From an archaeon (GTDB lineage: Archaea; Iainarchaeota; Iainarchaeia; Iainarchaeales; DTGL01), in assembly GCA_029258755.1 (NCBI GenBank), contig JAPDKC010000010.1:1-64000 (forward strand): a DNA stretch of 64,000 nt, read 5' to 3'. Made by a program: the position numbers and the translations under genes. Of the stretch, positions 17,996 to 28,081 are shown piece after piece (positions within the stretch are counted from its first letter, which is position 1; every line of letters begins with the position of its first letter). Below the pieces are notes generated by a model. It saw nothing but the letters and a program-made list of their open reading frames with translations. It ran no database searches and was not told where the DNA came from.

Positions 17996-19269
17996 TTTCC
18001 ATCTACTTTAACCGTTCTACCATATTCCAAAGGCATTGCTTTTATGCCCAAGGTTTCCTCTATTTTTTTCCTAAAAGCTTCTATCTTTTCTGGTTCTCCA
18101 TGAACCAAGAATATTTCCTCTGGGGACCATCTTTTTAATGCCTTCAGCATTTCGCTTTGACCTGGATGGGCTGAAAAATCAAATTTTCTAACAGTGCTTT
18201 TTGGCCTATAATCTTTACCATCTATATTTATAACGCCTTCATCTAGCAAGCGTCTGCCTTGCGTGCCCTCAACTTGGTAGCCGGTTAAGAATATCGCGGA
18301 CTTTTCATCGTTATAAATGCGCTTTATGTAGTAAAGAACAGGGCCACCTTCGCACATGCCCGCAGTTGTTACTATTATGCTTGGTTCCTGCAAAGCTTTT
18401 TTTCTTTCCCGCTCATTTTTGATCCATTGTGCTTTTCTAAGTGCTTTCTTGAGGGTTTTTACGTTCTTCAAGTACTTAGGATATTTTAAGGTTATATTGG
18501 CTGCTTTTTGAGCCATGCCATCTAAGTAGATTGGATAAGGCACTTTATACTCAACCAAAACATCTATGATTTCATGTGAGCGCCCTACAGCAAACGCTGG
18601 CACTACCGCATTACCGCCGTTTTCAACAACCTCCAAGCAAGCATCGACAAATTCTTTCTCTACTTGATGCCTATCAGGATGGTCTGAGTCGCCATAGGTG
18701 CTCTCTATAATCACATAATCTACACTTCCAAGCTTTATATCTGCTTTATGAAGCAATCTTGTTTCAACTACCTTGAAATCACCTGTGTAAACAAGCGTAG
18801 TATCATCAAAAACAAGCTTAGTTATAGCAGAACCTACGATATGCCCAGCATCAAAGAATTCTAAGGAAACCTTTTCAGTTATGTCTATTTTTGTTCTGTA
18901 TCCTAAAGGAAATGTAAATCTTCTTGTGCGCCTTATCTCTGTTTTCGAAAACTTTGCATCGAAGCCCTCTATGCCAGCTATCTTAAGAGAATCGTGCCAA
19001 AGCATCTCTGCCAAATCAAGCGTTGGCGGAGTCATATAGCAGACCGGTCTGCTCTTAACGAAAAGGTGTGGCAGCTCACCAGAGTGATCCAAGTGAGCAT
19101 GCGATATTATAACAGCATCTAAATTGGTTTTTATCTTTGCTGGGTATTCTATTTTTTGAGGGGTAAGCTTCACACCTCTATCCAGGAGTATTTTTTCCCC
19201 CACATCTAAAAGGAAGCTGCTTCTGCCAACTTCCTTACAACCACCTAACCCGGTTATCTTAAAACTCAT
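17992..19269 (-). CDS. Beta-CASP metallo-beta-lactamase ribonuclease (aCPSF2-like, no KH domain)
   Basis: SHAHLDHSGELP, ESTYGDSDH, TAGMCEGGPVLYYI, VHGEPEKIEAF. Confidence 0.87.
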   Translation of the reverse strand: MSFKITGLGGCKEVGRSSFLLDVGEKILLDRGVKLTPQKIEYPAKIKTNLDAVIISHAHLDHSGELPHLFVKSRPVCYMTPPTLDLAEMLWHDSLKIAGIEGFDAKFSKTEIRRTRRFTFPLGYRTKIDITEKVSLEFFDAGHIVGSAITKLVFDDTTLVYTGDFKVVETRLLHKADIKLGSVDYVIIESTYGDSDHPDRHQVEKEFVDACLEVVENGGNAVVPAFAVGRSHEIIDVLVEYKVPYPIYLDGMAQKAANITLKYPKYLKNVKTLKKALRKAQWIKNERERKKALQEPSIIVTTAGMCEGGPVLYYIKRIYNDEKSAIFLTGYQVEGTQGRRLLDEGVINIDGKDYRPKSTVRKFDFSAHPGQSEMLKALKRWSPEEIFLVHGEPEKIEAFRKKIEETLGIKAMPLEYGRTVKVDGK

Positions 19270-19403
19270 AAAAGCGCCTCTAAAAAAGCAGTATATTAAG
19301 AAATAAAGCAGAAGTAAGCTTTAAAAACAGTCCGCTTGCTTATAATTGGCTTTATGGCTAAAAAAGATAGCTAATAAAAATAAGTTTTTTATATTAAAAA
19401 TTA

Positions 19404-20905
19404 TGCATGCGAAGATATTTTCCGTGCTGTTTTGCGCCATTGCTCTAAGCATAGCCGCCAATGCTCAAATAACACATATAGATTGCAACTTAGAAATAAG
19501 CGAAAATATTGTTGATATGGTGCTGTATCTCAAAGCAAACAAGCCAGTAAATTATTTTGTGCTCTCGATGCCATTTTATGAGAATGCTTCGCTCCTTAGT
19601 TTGGAAGATTCCCTCGGAAAAATAACCAAATATGAGCTCAAAAATGGGTCTCTTAAAATAACCACGAATAGTTCTGCAAAAAGAAGGGAGGAGATCGTTA
19701 AAATGAAATTAGAGTTAAAGGAGTTAGCCGTTGAGCGCTTCCCAGGAATTTTTTATGCTAAGTTTTCTGTGCCAGCAGAACCAAACACCAATGTAAATTT
19801 TTATGCGTATGGGAAAAAGATTGTCGGCTTTGATTTAAGTGCTGGTTTTAGAGGAAGCCTGACCAATTATAGGTTGCATGCTTCCGGCAAAGGGCCATTA
19901 GCGATCTGTTTCTTCTATTCTGACAAAGGGAAGCGAATAGGCAAATTCTTAGTATTCGCTGAAAATTTATCAGAGAAGCAGATTTCAGCATTCGAAAAAG
20001 CTAATGAGCTTTATCCTATTGTGCCAGCTGTTTTAGGCATAGCTATAGATGTAAACATTTTTCCAGTATTAGTGCTTTCGGATGATAAATATGAGGAAAG
20101 CATCAATGATTATAGCGAGGGGTCCTATCTTAAGGGAGGCCTTATAGTCATAAAAGAAAGTTCCTTTGAGGAGCAAGCAGTGCCTACCATAATCCATGAG
20201 CTCACACATGCTTTTAATGCAAAGATATTGGCATGGAACCAAAGCAAGGCAAGCTGGCTTGATGAAGGCTTAGCAAGGTTTGTTGAATATCTTACAAAAA
20301 AACAGCTGGGTATAAAGACGAACAACCTTTTCTACGGAACAAAAAAATATGCCTCTGGAAACTACATATATGTGCTAAAGCCAGTAAGTGATTGGAAAGA
20401 GCTTATTAGATATTACAATGAAGGCCTTAACTTTATGGCTGAATGGAGCGCGGAAGAGGCTGAAACAAGAGAATTTGGCTATGCGTTCAGCGAGCTTTTT
20501 ATAAGAGAATATGTAAGCAAAAATGGCCTCGAAAAATTACACAAATCTTTGCAAAAACTTCTTGAAGTAGAAAAAAATGTGCAAGAGGGAAAAGAATTTA
20601 CCAAAATAGTGTTGGACTCTTTCGGCACAAAGTTGGAGCCATGCAAAAGAGAAAGCGAAAAGGAGATGTTAGCATGTATAAAGGAACTTAACAACTTTAC
20701 ACCTAAAATAGCTAAAACGGAAGCTCTGCAAATAGGAATTGTTGAGAAAGAAAGTACTATAAAGCTAAATGTAATGGAAATAAGGAGAAGGGTTTTAGAA
20801 GAAAAAATACAGGAGTTAAAAAATGCTTTTAATCATTTTATTTTACTCATAAAAAAAGATGTGAAAAAAATTCTGGTGCCTAAGGATGAGATGTTCGCTC
20901 AATGA
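19404..20905 (+). CDS. Secreted MA-clan (gluzincin-like) metallopeptidase
   Basis: Signal peptide from ATG 19404; HELTHAFNAKIL...SWLDEGLARFVEYL. Confidence 0.7.
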
Positions 20906-21305
20906 AAAAACAAACGTTAGAAGCTTGCCTACTCACACAGAAGAGTTACATCTGGTAAGACCTATCTCCTATAAAAAAGCTTTAGCAATTCTTAAACGCT
21001 GCAAACAACTTAAAACAATAACAATGAGCATATCTACCTACAGAAGAATTCCTAGAAAAGTGCTCTCCTTACTGAAGGAGCGCAATATTAAAGTAGCCAT
21101 ATGTGAAGAAAGAGGCAGGCCTATAGGCATACCTTTGGAAAAGCTTAAAATTGCGATAGAAATGCGTCGCGACTTTAGGCCTTTGCGCGAAATAGAGCAC
21201 ATCACTGGAATTCCAAAAAGCACCATACATTATTTGGTAAAGTACTCTGCAAAGAGAAAGGTGAAAAAGGGAAATGTCATAATACATCTTAAATCCGCCG
21301 GGTGA
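20886..21305 (+). CDS. DUF1699-like archaeal protein
   Basis: 139 aa; ALAILKRCKQLKTITMSISTYRRIPRKVLSLLKERNIKVAICEERGR pattern; C-terminal HTH-like segment. Overlaps upstream gene. Confidence 0.5.
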   Translation: MRCSLNEKTNVRSLPTHTEELHLVRPISYKKALAILKRCKQLKTITMSISTYRRIPRKVLSLLKERNIKVAICEERGRPIGIPLEKLKIAIEMRRDFRPLREIEHITGIPKSTIHYLVKYSAKRKVKKGNVIIHLKSAG

Positions 21306-21309
21306 AAAA

Positions 21310-21633
21310 ATGCCGGGTAATTTATACCGAAAAAAGCTAACAGAGCTCTTAAGGAAAAAAGATCTAGAAAAAGCAAGGTGGTTAGAGAATATAAACAAAT
21401 ACGTACTACCCAGCCATGTAAAAAGAATCCTTAGAAAAGACAAAAGCGTACTGCAGGAGCTTGTGCTGCCTAAATGGGTTACTTGGGAACTTCTTTATGA
21501 CTGGGCGTGCACACAGAAAAAGGAGGAAGGAAAGTTATGTGTGCTTTGCGATGAATGGCACGAAGTTGGCATAGAGTTTAATGGCAAGTTTATTTGCGAA
21601 TACTGTTTTTTAAGGATTAAAAATCTGAAATAG
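21310..21633 (+). CDS. Hypothetical zinc-ribbon protein
   Basis: CVLCDEWHEVGIEFNGKFICEYC. Confidence 0.55.
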   Translation: MPGNLYRKKLTELLRKKDLEKARWLENINKYVLPSHVKRILRKDKSVLQELVLPKWVTWELLYDWACTQKKEEGKLCVLCDEWHEVGIEFNGKFICEYCFLRIKNLK

Positions 21634-21763
21634 GTTCCTCATTTCTTACTTTTTCAGTGGTAAAGCCACAGGCAGGACACTGCCATTTTTCTACAATCTT
21701 ATCCTTAAAAACATATGAGATTTCCACTCGAATCATTCTTTCATTGCATTTTGGACATCGCAT
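21617..21763 (-). CDS. 48-aa zinc-ribbon protein (absent from ORF track)
   Basis: Translated by hand: MRCPKCNERMIRVEISYVFKDKIVEKWQCPACGFTTEKVRNEEPISDF*, two CPxC knuckles. Convergent 17-nt overlap with the neighbouring + ORF. Confidence 0.65.
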   Translation of the reverse strand: MRCPKCNERMIRVEISYVFKDKIVEKWQCPACGFTTEKVRNEEPISDF

Positions 21764-21815
21764 AACAAACAGTTATACCAAAAGATTATTAACGCTGTGG
21801 GGTTTATTAATATTT

Positions 21816-22514
21816 ATGATAAAGGCGGTTCTCTTCGATCTTGATAATACGCTTATAGATTTTATGAAGATGAAAAAGTCCTGCAGCGAAGCTGCAATAA
21901 GAGCCATGATCGAAGCCGGCTTGAAGATAGATGAGGAATCCGGAATAAAGAAACTTTTTGAGATGTACGATCGGTACGGGATGGAAAACCAAAACATATT
22001 TGACAAATTCATAAGAGAAGTTCATGGCAAACTTGACTATAACATGCTTGCTAGAGCAATTGTTGCTTACAGAAAAGTTAAAGCCGGGCATCTAACTCCT
22101 TATCCTAATGTTGTGAAGACGCTCATAAAATTGAAGGAACGCTCCCTAAAGCTTGGAATAGTTAGCGATGCGCCTATAAAGCAAGCATGGCTCAGATTAG
22201 CTGAGCTTAATCTTTGTGATTTCTTCGATGTGGTTGTTGCCAGAGGACCTAAAGCGAAAGCAAAGCCGCATGTTATGCCATTTAAGAAGGCGTTGAAAGC
22301 CCTGAAGCTTAAACCTGAGGAAATACTCTTTGTAGGCGATAATCCAAAGGCAGATATATTAGGGGCAAAAAACATAGGGATGAAAACTGTTTTAGCTAAG
22401 TATGGGCAGGTTATTTATGAATCTAACATAAAAGCGGATTTTGAAATTAACGACATAAGCGAATTGTTAAGCATCATTGAGATTTTGAATAAAAACAACA
22501 AAAGGAATAAATAA
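21816..22514 (+). CDS. HAD-superfamily hydrolase
   Basis: MIKAVLFDLDNTLIDF, LGIVSDAP, FVGDNPKADILGAKNIGMKTV. ATG at 21816; the 21657 start is an extension. Confidence 0.88.
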   Translation: MIKAVLFDLDNTLIDFMKMKKSCSEAAIRAMIEAGLKIDEESGIKKLFEMYDRYGMENQNIFDKFIREVHGKLDYNMLARAIVAYRKVKAGHLTPYPNVVKTLIKLKERSLKLGIVSDAPIKQAWLRLAELNLCDFFDVVVARGPKAKAKPHVMPFKKALKALKLKPEEILFVGDNPKADILGAKNIGMKTVLAKYGQVIYESNIKADFEINDISELLSIIEILNKNNKRNK

Positions 22515-22559
22515 AATGAAGAAACTATTTTGTTTAATGGTAATGGTGGAGGTGAGTAA

Positions 22560-22967
22560 ATGCCAAGCATACGTGCCAAGCTAAATGCAGCAAGGCAGAG
22601 GATAAGAGAAAGAAAAGAAACAAGACTCACATCACGCAAAAGAAAACTGGAAATTAGCATTGCTAGAACAAAAAACGAGCTACAAAAACTAAATAACGAT
22701 CTGAATTTGGTGAGACAAGAGCTTGGACGAGCACGCGAAGAGCATGAAGCAATACTAAATGCGTTGGTTCAAGGAAAGAAGCTACCGCAAAGGGTTGCTA
22801 TGAGATTAAAAGCCGCAAGAAAGGCGACAACTATTAGTGAGCTTCAAAGATTGGAAAGACGACTAGCACAAAGGATAAGCAAGCTTGCCGCTAGAGAACA
22901 GGCTCTTACAAGAAAAATAACAAAAACTGCAGAGATGCTCCAAAGACTACAACAGCAGAGCCCTTAG
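22560..22967 (+). CDS. Basic coiled-coil hypothetical protein
   Basis: 135 aa, heptad-rich, R/K/E/Q-rich; GGAGGTGAG SD upstream. Confidence 0.55.
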   Translation: MPSIRAKLNAARQRIRERKETRLTSRKRKLEISIARTKNELQKLNNDLNLVRQELGRAREEHEAILNALVQGKKLPQRVAMRLKAARKATTISELQRLERRLAQRISKLAAREQALTRKITKTAEMLQRLQQQSP

Positions 22968-22992
22968 TACTAACGTGCATCCCTTTTAATTT

Positions 22993-24015
22993 TTAATATT
23001 CTTTAACCTCTAGCTTGCTCTCTTTTTCTTTTATTTTTGCAATAAGAAGCTCTAAGCATTTATGCAATACCTGATCCGTTGAGGAAGCCTTGCCGGTAAA
23101 CGCTGCAGCTGTTGCATGCCCTCCGCCCTCACCTTCAAAGAAATCCGAAAGCTTGTGAAATATATCCTTTGCTAGGTCTAAGTTATACTCTTGGATCAAG
23201 GAAAATCTTGCTCTGCCAGAGACCCTAATGTTATGATCTTCCGCAGTACCAACAAATGCAACATCCGCACCAAGATGAATTAATGCTGCTGCTGACTGGG
23301 ATTCAAACGCGCCTATCTCGCTGAGAACAATAAGCAATTTATTTACTCTAAAAAGCTTTGTGCGTTGCGCAGCTTTAAGCAATGCTATTCGCTCACTTAA
23401 CTCTCGTTTAACAGAAAATAGCTCAATTAATTCGCTAAGTGTCTTATCTGTTTTTTCAAAAACTTCAGCCATTACTTTAAAAGTGTTTTTGCTTGCAAAA
23501 GAAAAGTGCGCAGTATCTGCTATAATACCACACGCTGTTAGCAAAGCAATTTTTTCATTAAGCTTGTCTTGTGCATTGGCTGAGAGAAAACGCCATAAAA
23601 CCTCGGTAGTTGAAGCTGCATCTTCAACTATAATCGAATCCTCCTCTTTAGCGATTTTATCCTTGCCCTTGCTGTGATGGTCAAAAAGGAAAATATTGCC
23701 ACTAAAGTTTTTCACTTTCTCAGCGAAAGAACCGAGCATACCGTAGGAGTTCAAATCAACTATTACTAAAGTATCGAAAAAAGAGAAATCTGGGGTAAGC
23801 GAATAGGGTATCTCCATTGTTTCTGCCAAACGTTTTGCAGAATTATTCAAATGCTCCGGAACACCTATCTCAACATAGTTTTTACCCAGCAAAAGCAATC
23901 TGACTATTGCTGCAGAAGCTAACGCATCTACATCCGCACCTCTATGGGAAATCACTAATACCTTTTTGTCTTTGAGGTTTAAAAGTTCAGCTATGCCCAT
24001 AAAGACCGCATTCAC
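22993..24015 (-). CDS. DHH-family phosphoesterase (RecJ/NrnA-like)
   Basis: VISHRGADVDALASAAIV, VIVDLN, FDHHSKG, GGGHATAAAF. Confidence 0.88.
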   Translation of the reverse strand: MNAVFMGIAELLNLKDKKVLVISHRGADVDALASAAIVRLLLLGKNYVEIGVPEHLNNSAKRLAETMEIPYSLTPDFSFFDTLVIVDLNSYGMLGSFAEKVKNFSGNIFLFDHHSKGKDKIAKEEDSIIVEDAASTTEVLWRFLSANAQDKLNEKIALLTACGIIADTAHFSFASKNTFKVMAEVFEKTDKTLSELIELFSVKRELSERIALLKAAQRTKLFRVNKLLIVLSEIGAFESQSAAALIHLGADVAFVGTAEDHNIRVSGRARFSLIQEYNLDLAKDIFHKLSDFFEGEGGGHATAAAFTGKASSTDQVLHKCLELLIAKIKEKESKLEVKEY

Positions 24016-24374
24016 TTTGCTTCTTTCTTCTCTTTGCTTTCACTTGTTTTCCCTTCTATCTGCGCCCTAAGCTTGTTAAGTTTATTTATCAAGGAATCCT
24101 CCTGCTTCTGCAAGGTTTCGATGCGCATATCCAGGGTTTCTTTAAGTTCTTTGAGCTCTTTTTCCACATCCTTAGCGTTCTTCTCTATCATTATATTGCC
24201 CACAAGCTTGTACACTTTATCTTGCTTAGATTCCTTGAGTTCTTTCAATGCATTCTCAACCATTGCAAGCTGCATCTGGAGCTGTTGCTTTCTTGCCCCT
24301 ACAGCTACAAGTTGTTCGCGTCCCCTTTGAAACTCTATAATCTTTTGTTCATCTGCCATACAAAAACCTCCCAA
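24012..24374 (-). CDS. pfdB: Prefoldin beta subunit
   Basis: Coiled coil with VYKLVGNIMIEKNAKDVEKELKELKETLDMRIETLQKQE. Confidence 0.85.
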   Translation of the reverse strand: MGGFCMADEQKIIEFQRGREQLVAVGARKQQLQMQLAMVENALKELKESKQDKVYKLVGNIMIEKNAKDVEKELKELKETLDMRIETLQKQEDSLINKLNKLRAQIEGKTSESKEKKEAK

Positions 24375-24384
24375 ACGTTTTTTA

Positions 24385-24633
24385 TTAGCTAAATCTTATT
24401 AAAATACTTTCAGCAAGCATAACATGCTTCATAAAGGAACTGAACGATGCTCTAAGCGCTATTGGATCCTTTGCAACAATCTTAAAATAAATCTTGTTTT
24501 TCTTCACCTTCAGTTTTGAGATCGAGCGTTTGTGTTTTTTTTGAATATCCGGTGTAATAGCATTAAAGATTATTCTAGCTTGTGCTTCCTTATCAAACTC
24601 GAGCTCTAGGTTCAGAGCATAGTTGTGCATCAT
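24385..24633 (-). CDS. KEOPS subunit Pcc1-like
   Basis: MHNYALNLELEFDKEAQARIIFNAITPD...ALRASFSSFMKHVMLAESIL; ATGA overlap with Rpo12 gene. Confidence 0.8.
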   Translation of the reverse strand: MMHNYALNLELEFDKEAQARIIFNAITPDIQKKHKRSISKLKVKKNKIYFKIVAKDPIALRASFSSFMKHVMLAESILIRFS

Positions 24634-24761
24634 CTCGCCTTTATTTTTTTGGTAACCGGTGGTCTTGCTTTGAGCACTATTCTGTAAGCGCAAAAAGGAC
24701 ACCTTATCTGCCCTTTAGGTAACTCTTCAAATTCTTTCCCGCAACGAGCACATTTATACAT
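24630..24761 (-). CDS. rpo12: RNA polymerase subunit Rpo12 (P)
   Basis: MYKCARCGKEFEELPKGQIRCPFCAYRIVLKARPPVTKKIKAR. Confidence 0.9.
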   Translation of the reverse strand: MYKCARCGKEFEELPKGQIRCPFCAYRIVLKARPPVTKKIKAR

Positions 24762-24774
24762 GATAACGCCTCCT

Positions 24775-25140
24775 TTATTCCTGTTTTGCCTCTTCTTTTT
24801 CTTCTTCCTTCGTTTCGGAAGCTTCGGCCTGTTCTTCAGCACCTTCCGTAGTGAGCAAAAGTTCTTTCATAAGCGGAACGAACTTCCTCTGCTTAACCAT
24901 TCTAACAACTATTCTGCCAGTCATCGTAGATGGCGTATATGCACCGCCTGCAAACTCAGCGCCGCATTTTCTGCATTTGTAAATCCCTGTCGAAATTCTT
25001 TTTACCTTCTTGAAACCGCAGTTTGGGCATTTGTGTGGTTTGCGCTGCTTTTCCTCAACTTTCAGCACTCTTTCACGAATACCCCTTCCATAACGAACTC
25101 CAAATCTGCCTGCATACCTTACCTTTTTTGTTTCACCCAT
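24775..25140 (-). CDS. rpl37ae: Ribosomal protein eL43 (L37Ae) with acidic C-terminal tail
   Basis: RYAGRFGVRYGRGIRERV, CPNCGFKKVKRISTGIYKCRKCGAEFAGGAYTP. Confidence 0.92.
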   Translation of the reverse strand: MGETKKVRYAGRFGVRYGRGIRERVLKVEEKQRKPHKCPNCGFKKVKRISTGIYKCRKCGAEFAGGAYTPSTMTGRIVVRMVKQRKFVPLMKELLLTTEGAEEQAEASETKEEEKEEAKQE

Positions 25141-25965
25141 TTACTCCACCTTTAGAAGTTTTCTTAATTCAGCGGATTTTTCAAAAGCAAGATCTATGCA
25201 CTGTTCTATCTCCGCTTGTGTAAAAGAACCAGGGCCTCCCTTTTGTAAAGCAGACATTAGCTTTTCTTCTGTTGTCCCTATGGAAATCCTTGCATCCATC
25301 GCTTTTTCCTCCGCTATTGCTGGATCTAGCAAAAGTTTTCCATTTATCTTTGCAAATGTTGTCAGCAAAGGTCTCTTTGCGACCTCAAGCTTGCCAACGA
25401 ACTCATCTTTAACTATCTTATCATCCTCAAGCTTTGGAATCTTTGTATTAAGCAATGCACCCAATGCAGCTAATGAGCTAGCATCAAAGAGATTGCCAGA
25501 ATCATTGGCAACATATATGTCGATGAAAACAAACCATGCCTTTTCACCTTCTTCTATGCATAATTTCTTAAAATCTATAGCTTTGCTTTCCCTTATGCAT
25601 CTATCAACTACTCTCGCTAACTCAGTTGCGTTTTGATCTGGTGGCCCTGGCTCAAACACTGGCGAAGCCATGGGCATAAATTCTACGCCAACGGTTATAG
25701 AACCCTCATCTGGCGTATCTGGATATGGCTCAGCAACATCCATCTTTACGCCAGCAATAACGTCTGTTTCCCCTAAAACAACCCTGCAAGAACCATGTGC
25801 GTTCTTTGAAAAGTCCGTTTCTATTTTGATAGGTCTATATTCGTATAAAGCCCTTCCATCTAACCTTTGCGAGGATTTTATGAGCTCTCTAACTTTATCT
25901 GAGCGCAATTCCCAAATTATATCATCCCTCATGTTTAGCACCTCTGCAAGCTTACTTTTTTTCAA
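25141..25965 (-). CDS. rrp42: Exosome subunit Rrp42
   Basis: RNase PH fold: LDGRALYEYRPIKIETDFSKNAHGSCRVVLGETDVIAGVK; next to rrp41. Confidence 0.93.
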   Translation of the reverse strand: MKKSKLAEVLNMRDDIIWELRSDKVRELIKSSQRLDGRALYEYRPIKIETDFSKNAHGSCRVVLGETDVIAGVKMDVAEPYPDTPDEGSITVGVEFMPMASPVFEPGPPDQNATELARVVDRCIRESKAIDFKKLCIEEGEKAWFVFIDIYVANDSGNLFDASSLAALGALLNTKIPKLEDDKIVKDEFVGKLEVAKRPLLTTFAKINGKLLLDPAIAEEKAMDARISIGTTEEKLMSALQKGGPGSFTQAEIEQCIDLAFEKSAELRKLLKVE

Positions 25966-26749
25966 CCTTCTTTAGTTCTTTGTCGATTTGCTTTATCGTC
26001 TTTTCTTCCTCCTCAGCGATCTCTTCATACTTTCGCTTAAGCGCCTTTTTCTGTATCTCGTATACTTGAAGACATCCTTTGATGCCAAGCTCGAACGCTT
26101 TCTTCCACTCCTCTTTTCCGATGAGCCCATCCATTTGAAGCAGCACTACTTCTTTTGTGCGGGGCATTATAGCAAGCGGCATATCTACAGCATCGCTTGC
26201 ATCCTCTTCGGCTTTACAAGGGTCTAGAATGATTGTACCTGCTGCTCTGCCAACAGCGCAAGCAGAAACCAAATCGCGCATAGGAATGCCCGCGTCTGCT
26301 AAAGCAACACTTGCAGCTGTAAGCGCAGCACATCTTGTGCCAGCGTTGCTATCGAAAAGATAAACGTAGATATCTATTGTGGTGTTTGGAAACCTTTCTA
26401 CAAATATAGCTCTTTCTAACGCTTCGCCACTTACCTTGGATATTTCTATCTCACGCCTTCCTGGTTTAGGGCTTTTCCTGTCAGGAACGGAAAACGTAGC
26501 CATTCTGTAGACATAATTCACAAGTGCTTTTGTAGGATCCTGGATATGCTGAGGCAAAGCTTCTCTGGGCCCAAAAACACCAACAAGAGCTTTATTTTGC
26601 CCCCATTCTATATAAGCAGAACCTTCAGCCCTGCTAAGTACGGAAGGAACTATCTTTATAGGTCTGAGCTCATCCACCTTTCTACCATCAACCCTTTTAC
26701 CTTCTGAATTTATATAAACGATTTCCTCACTTTTTGCCAAAAGCACCAC
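25952..26749 (-). CDS. rrp41: Exosome subunit Rrp41
   Basis: RVDGRKVDELRPIKIVPSVLSRAEGSAYIEWGQNKALVGVFGPRE. Confidence 0.94.
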   Translation of the reverse strand: MVLLAKSEEIVYINSEGKRVDGRKVDELRPIKIVPSVLSRAEGSAYIEWGQNKALVGVFGPREALPQHIQDPTKALVNYVYRMATFSVPDRKSPKPGRREIEISKVSGEALERAIFVERFPNTTIDIYVYLFDSNAGTRCAALTAASVALADAGIPMRDLVSACAVGRAAGTIILDPCKAEEDASDAVDMPLAIMPRTKEVVLLQMDGLIGKEEWKKAFELGIKGCLQVYEIQKKALKRKYEEIAEEEEKTIKQIDKELKKVEKK

Positions 26750-27380
26750 CTTTTTTCTTTTCTTCTTCCAACATCTTTTGTACTCTCAGAGTCAGATTGC
26801 TTAAATGTGATTCGCGTTCTATCTTTGCTAAGGCCTTTTTAAGAAGCTCTATATTGCCACCTTTTGCCCATATTCGGCCATTCATGCCAACCATAAGAGA
26901 GCAGCCAGTGCCTTTTTTTAGAATGTTAAGCATGCTAGCGTTTTTCCCTATGACGCGGGGAACCTTGACTGGTGAGATTGTAAGAATTTCGCCGCCTCGA
27001 AAAACCCTTATATCTGAAAGGGTTGCTGCATTTATTTCATCAACCTTAACTATTTTCGCACTTACTATCGTACCTTTTTTAAGAGGTATTTTTATCTCTT
27101 CTTTCGGAACGAAGGAGTAGTAAAAGGAATTGATATCTATCGCATAATAGGAATATTCCTCAGCAACGACTATTCCTATTACAACATCTCCTGCCTTTGG
27201 CATGTATTTTCCTTGAAGCGGGACAACTCTCACGCTACCTCTCTCGATCTTTACAAGGCCGACAGTATCTGAATAAATTTTGCCATTTTCAACAAAAACG
27301 TGCGGACCGAGCTTCATACGCCTCGTTGTAATAAGCTCGCCTGGGATTACGAGCCTGCCTTGCATTTCACGCACCTTCAT
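26727..27380 (-). CDS. rrp4: Exosome subunit Rrp4 (S1/KH)
   Basis: GDVVIGIVV S1 region, GKNASMLNILKKGTGCSLMVGMNGRIWAKG KH region. Confidence 0.92.
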   Translation of the reverse strand: MKVREMQGRLVIPGELITTRRMKLGPHVFVENGKIYSDTVGLVKIERGSVRVVPLQGKYMPKAGDVVIGIVVAEEYSYYAIDINSFYYSFVPKEEIKIPLKKGTIVSAKIVKVDEINAATLSDIRVFRGGEILTISPVKVPRVIGKNASMLNILKKGTGCSLMVGMNGRIWAKGGNIELLKKALAKIERESHLSNLTLRVQKMLEEEKKKGGAFGKK

Positions 27381-28068
27381 TCAGTATCTTTACCTCCGCT
27401 TCTCCATGAGTGAGTTTGCTTATTTTATCTATAAGCTCATTTTTTAGCCCTGCTGGAACCTCAAGCAGAGCTATCAAGCTGCCATCACTTTGCCATTCCT
27501 GCTTTTTCACATCATACTCATAAAGCATTGAGCTTGCTTTGCCTGCATACTGTGCAGGCACCTTAATAGCTATCTCGAATCTTTCTACAGAGATTGGTAG
27601 CACGCGCTTAAGCTCTTTGAGTATTCTGTTTGCTTGCTCTTCGGCTGGCTCAAATTCGTTTATGTTCACCTTTAGTTCCTCTAGGGCTTTCTCTATTCTC
27701 GCTGGTGGATGCGGTGCATTAGTTTGCGGATTGTAAGCATTTTTGCATATTATCTGTATTATCTCTCTTTTCTTCTTCTCTCTAAGCTCTCTTCTCTGCT
27801 CGGTTGTTAGCTGAAGTTCGCCTTTTGTTATTATTTTTTTAGCGATCTCCTTTATATCATCTGTTCCGAAAACCTCCATAATGAGTGCTTCTGATTGGCG
27901 TTCACCACGCATCGCGTCTTTAAAAACCTCATCTACCGCTAGCAACTCCTCGAAATCAACCTCTCTGTTTTTACGCAACTCCATCGCTAACTTAGGATCA
28001 ACTAAAATTTCGAACTTATTATTAGCATGTATATAACGAGCTATTACGGCATCTTCAAGCTTTACCAT
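27367..28068 (-). CDS. SBDS family ribosome maturation protein
   Basis: AVIARYIHANNKFEILVDPKLAMELRKN, QLTTEQRRELREKKKREIIQIICKNAYNPQTNAPHPPARIEKALEE. Confidence 0.94.
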   Translation of the reverse strand: MVKLEDAVIARYIHANNKFEILVDPKLAMELRKNREVDFEELLAVDEVFKDAMRGERQSEALIMEVFGTDDIKEIAKKIITKGELQLTTEQRRELREKKKREIIQIICKNAYNPQTNAPHPPARIEKALEELKVNINEFEPAEEQANRILKELKRVLPISVERFEIAIKVPAQYAGKASSMLYEYDVKKQEWQSDGSLIALLEVPAGLKNELIDKISKLTHGEAEVKILNEGA

Positions 28069-28081
28069 CGCTTACCACTGC

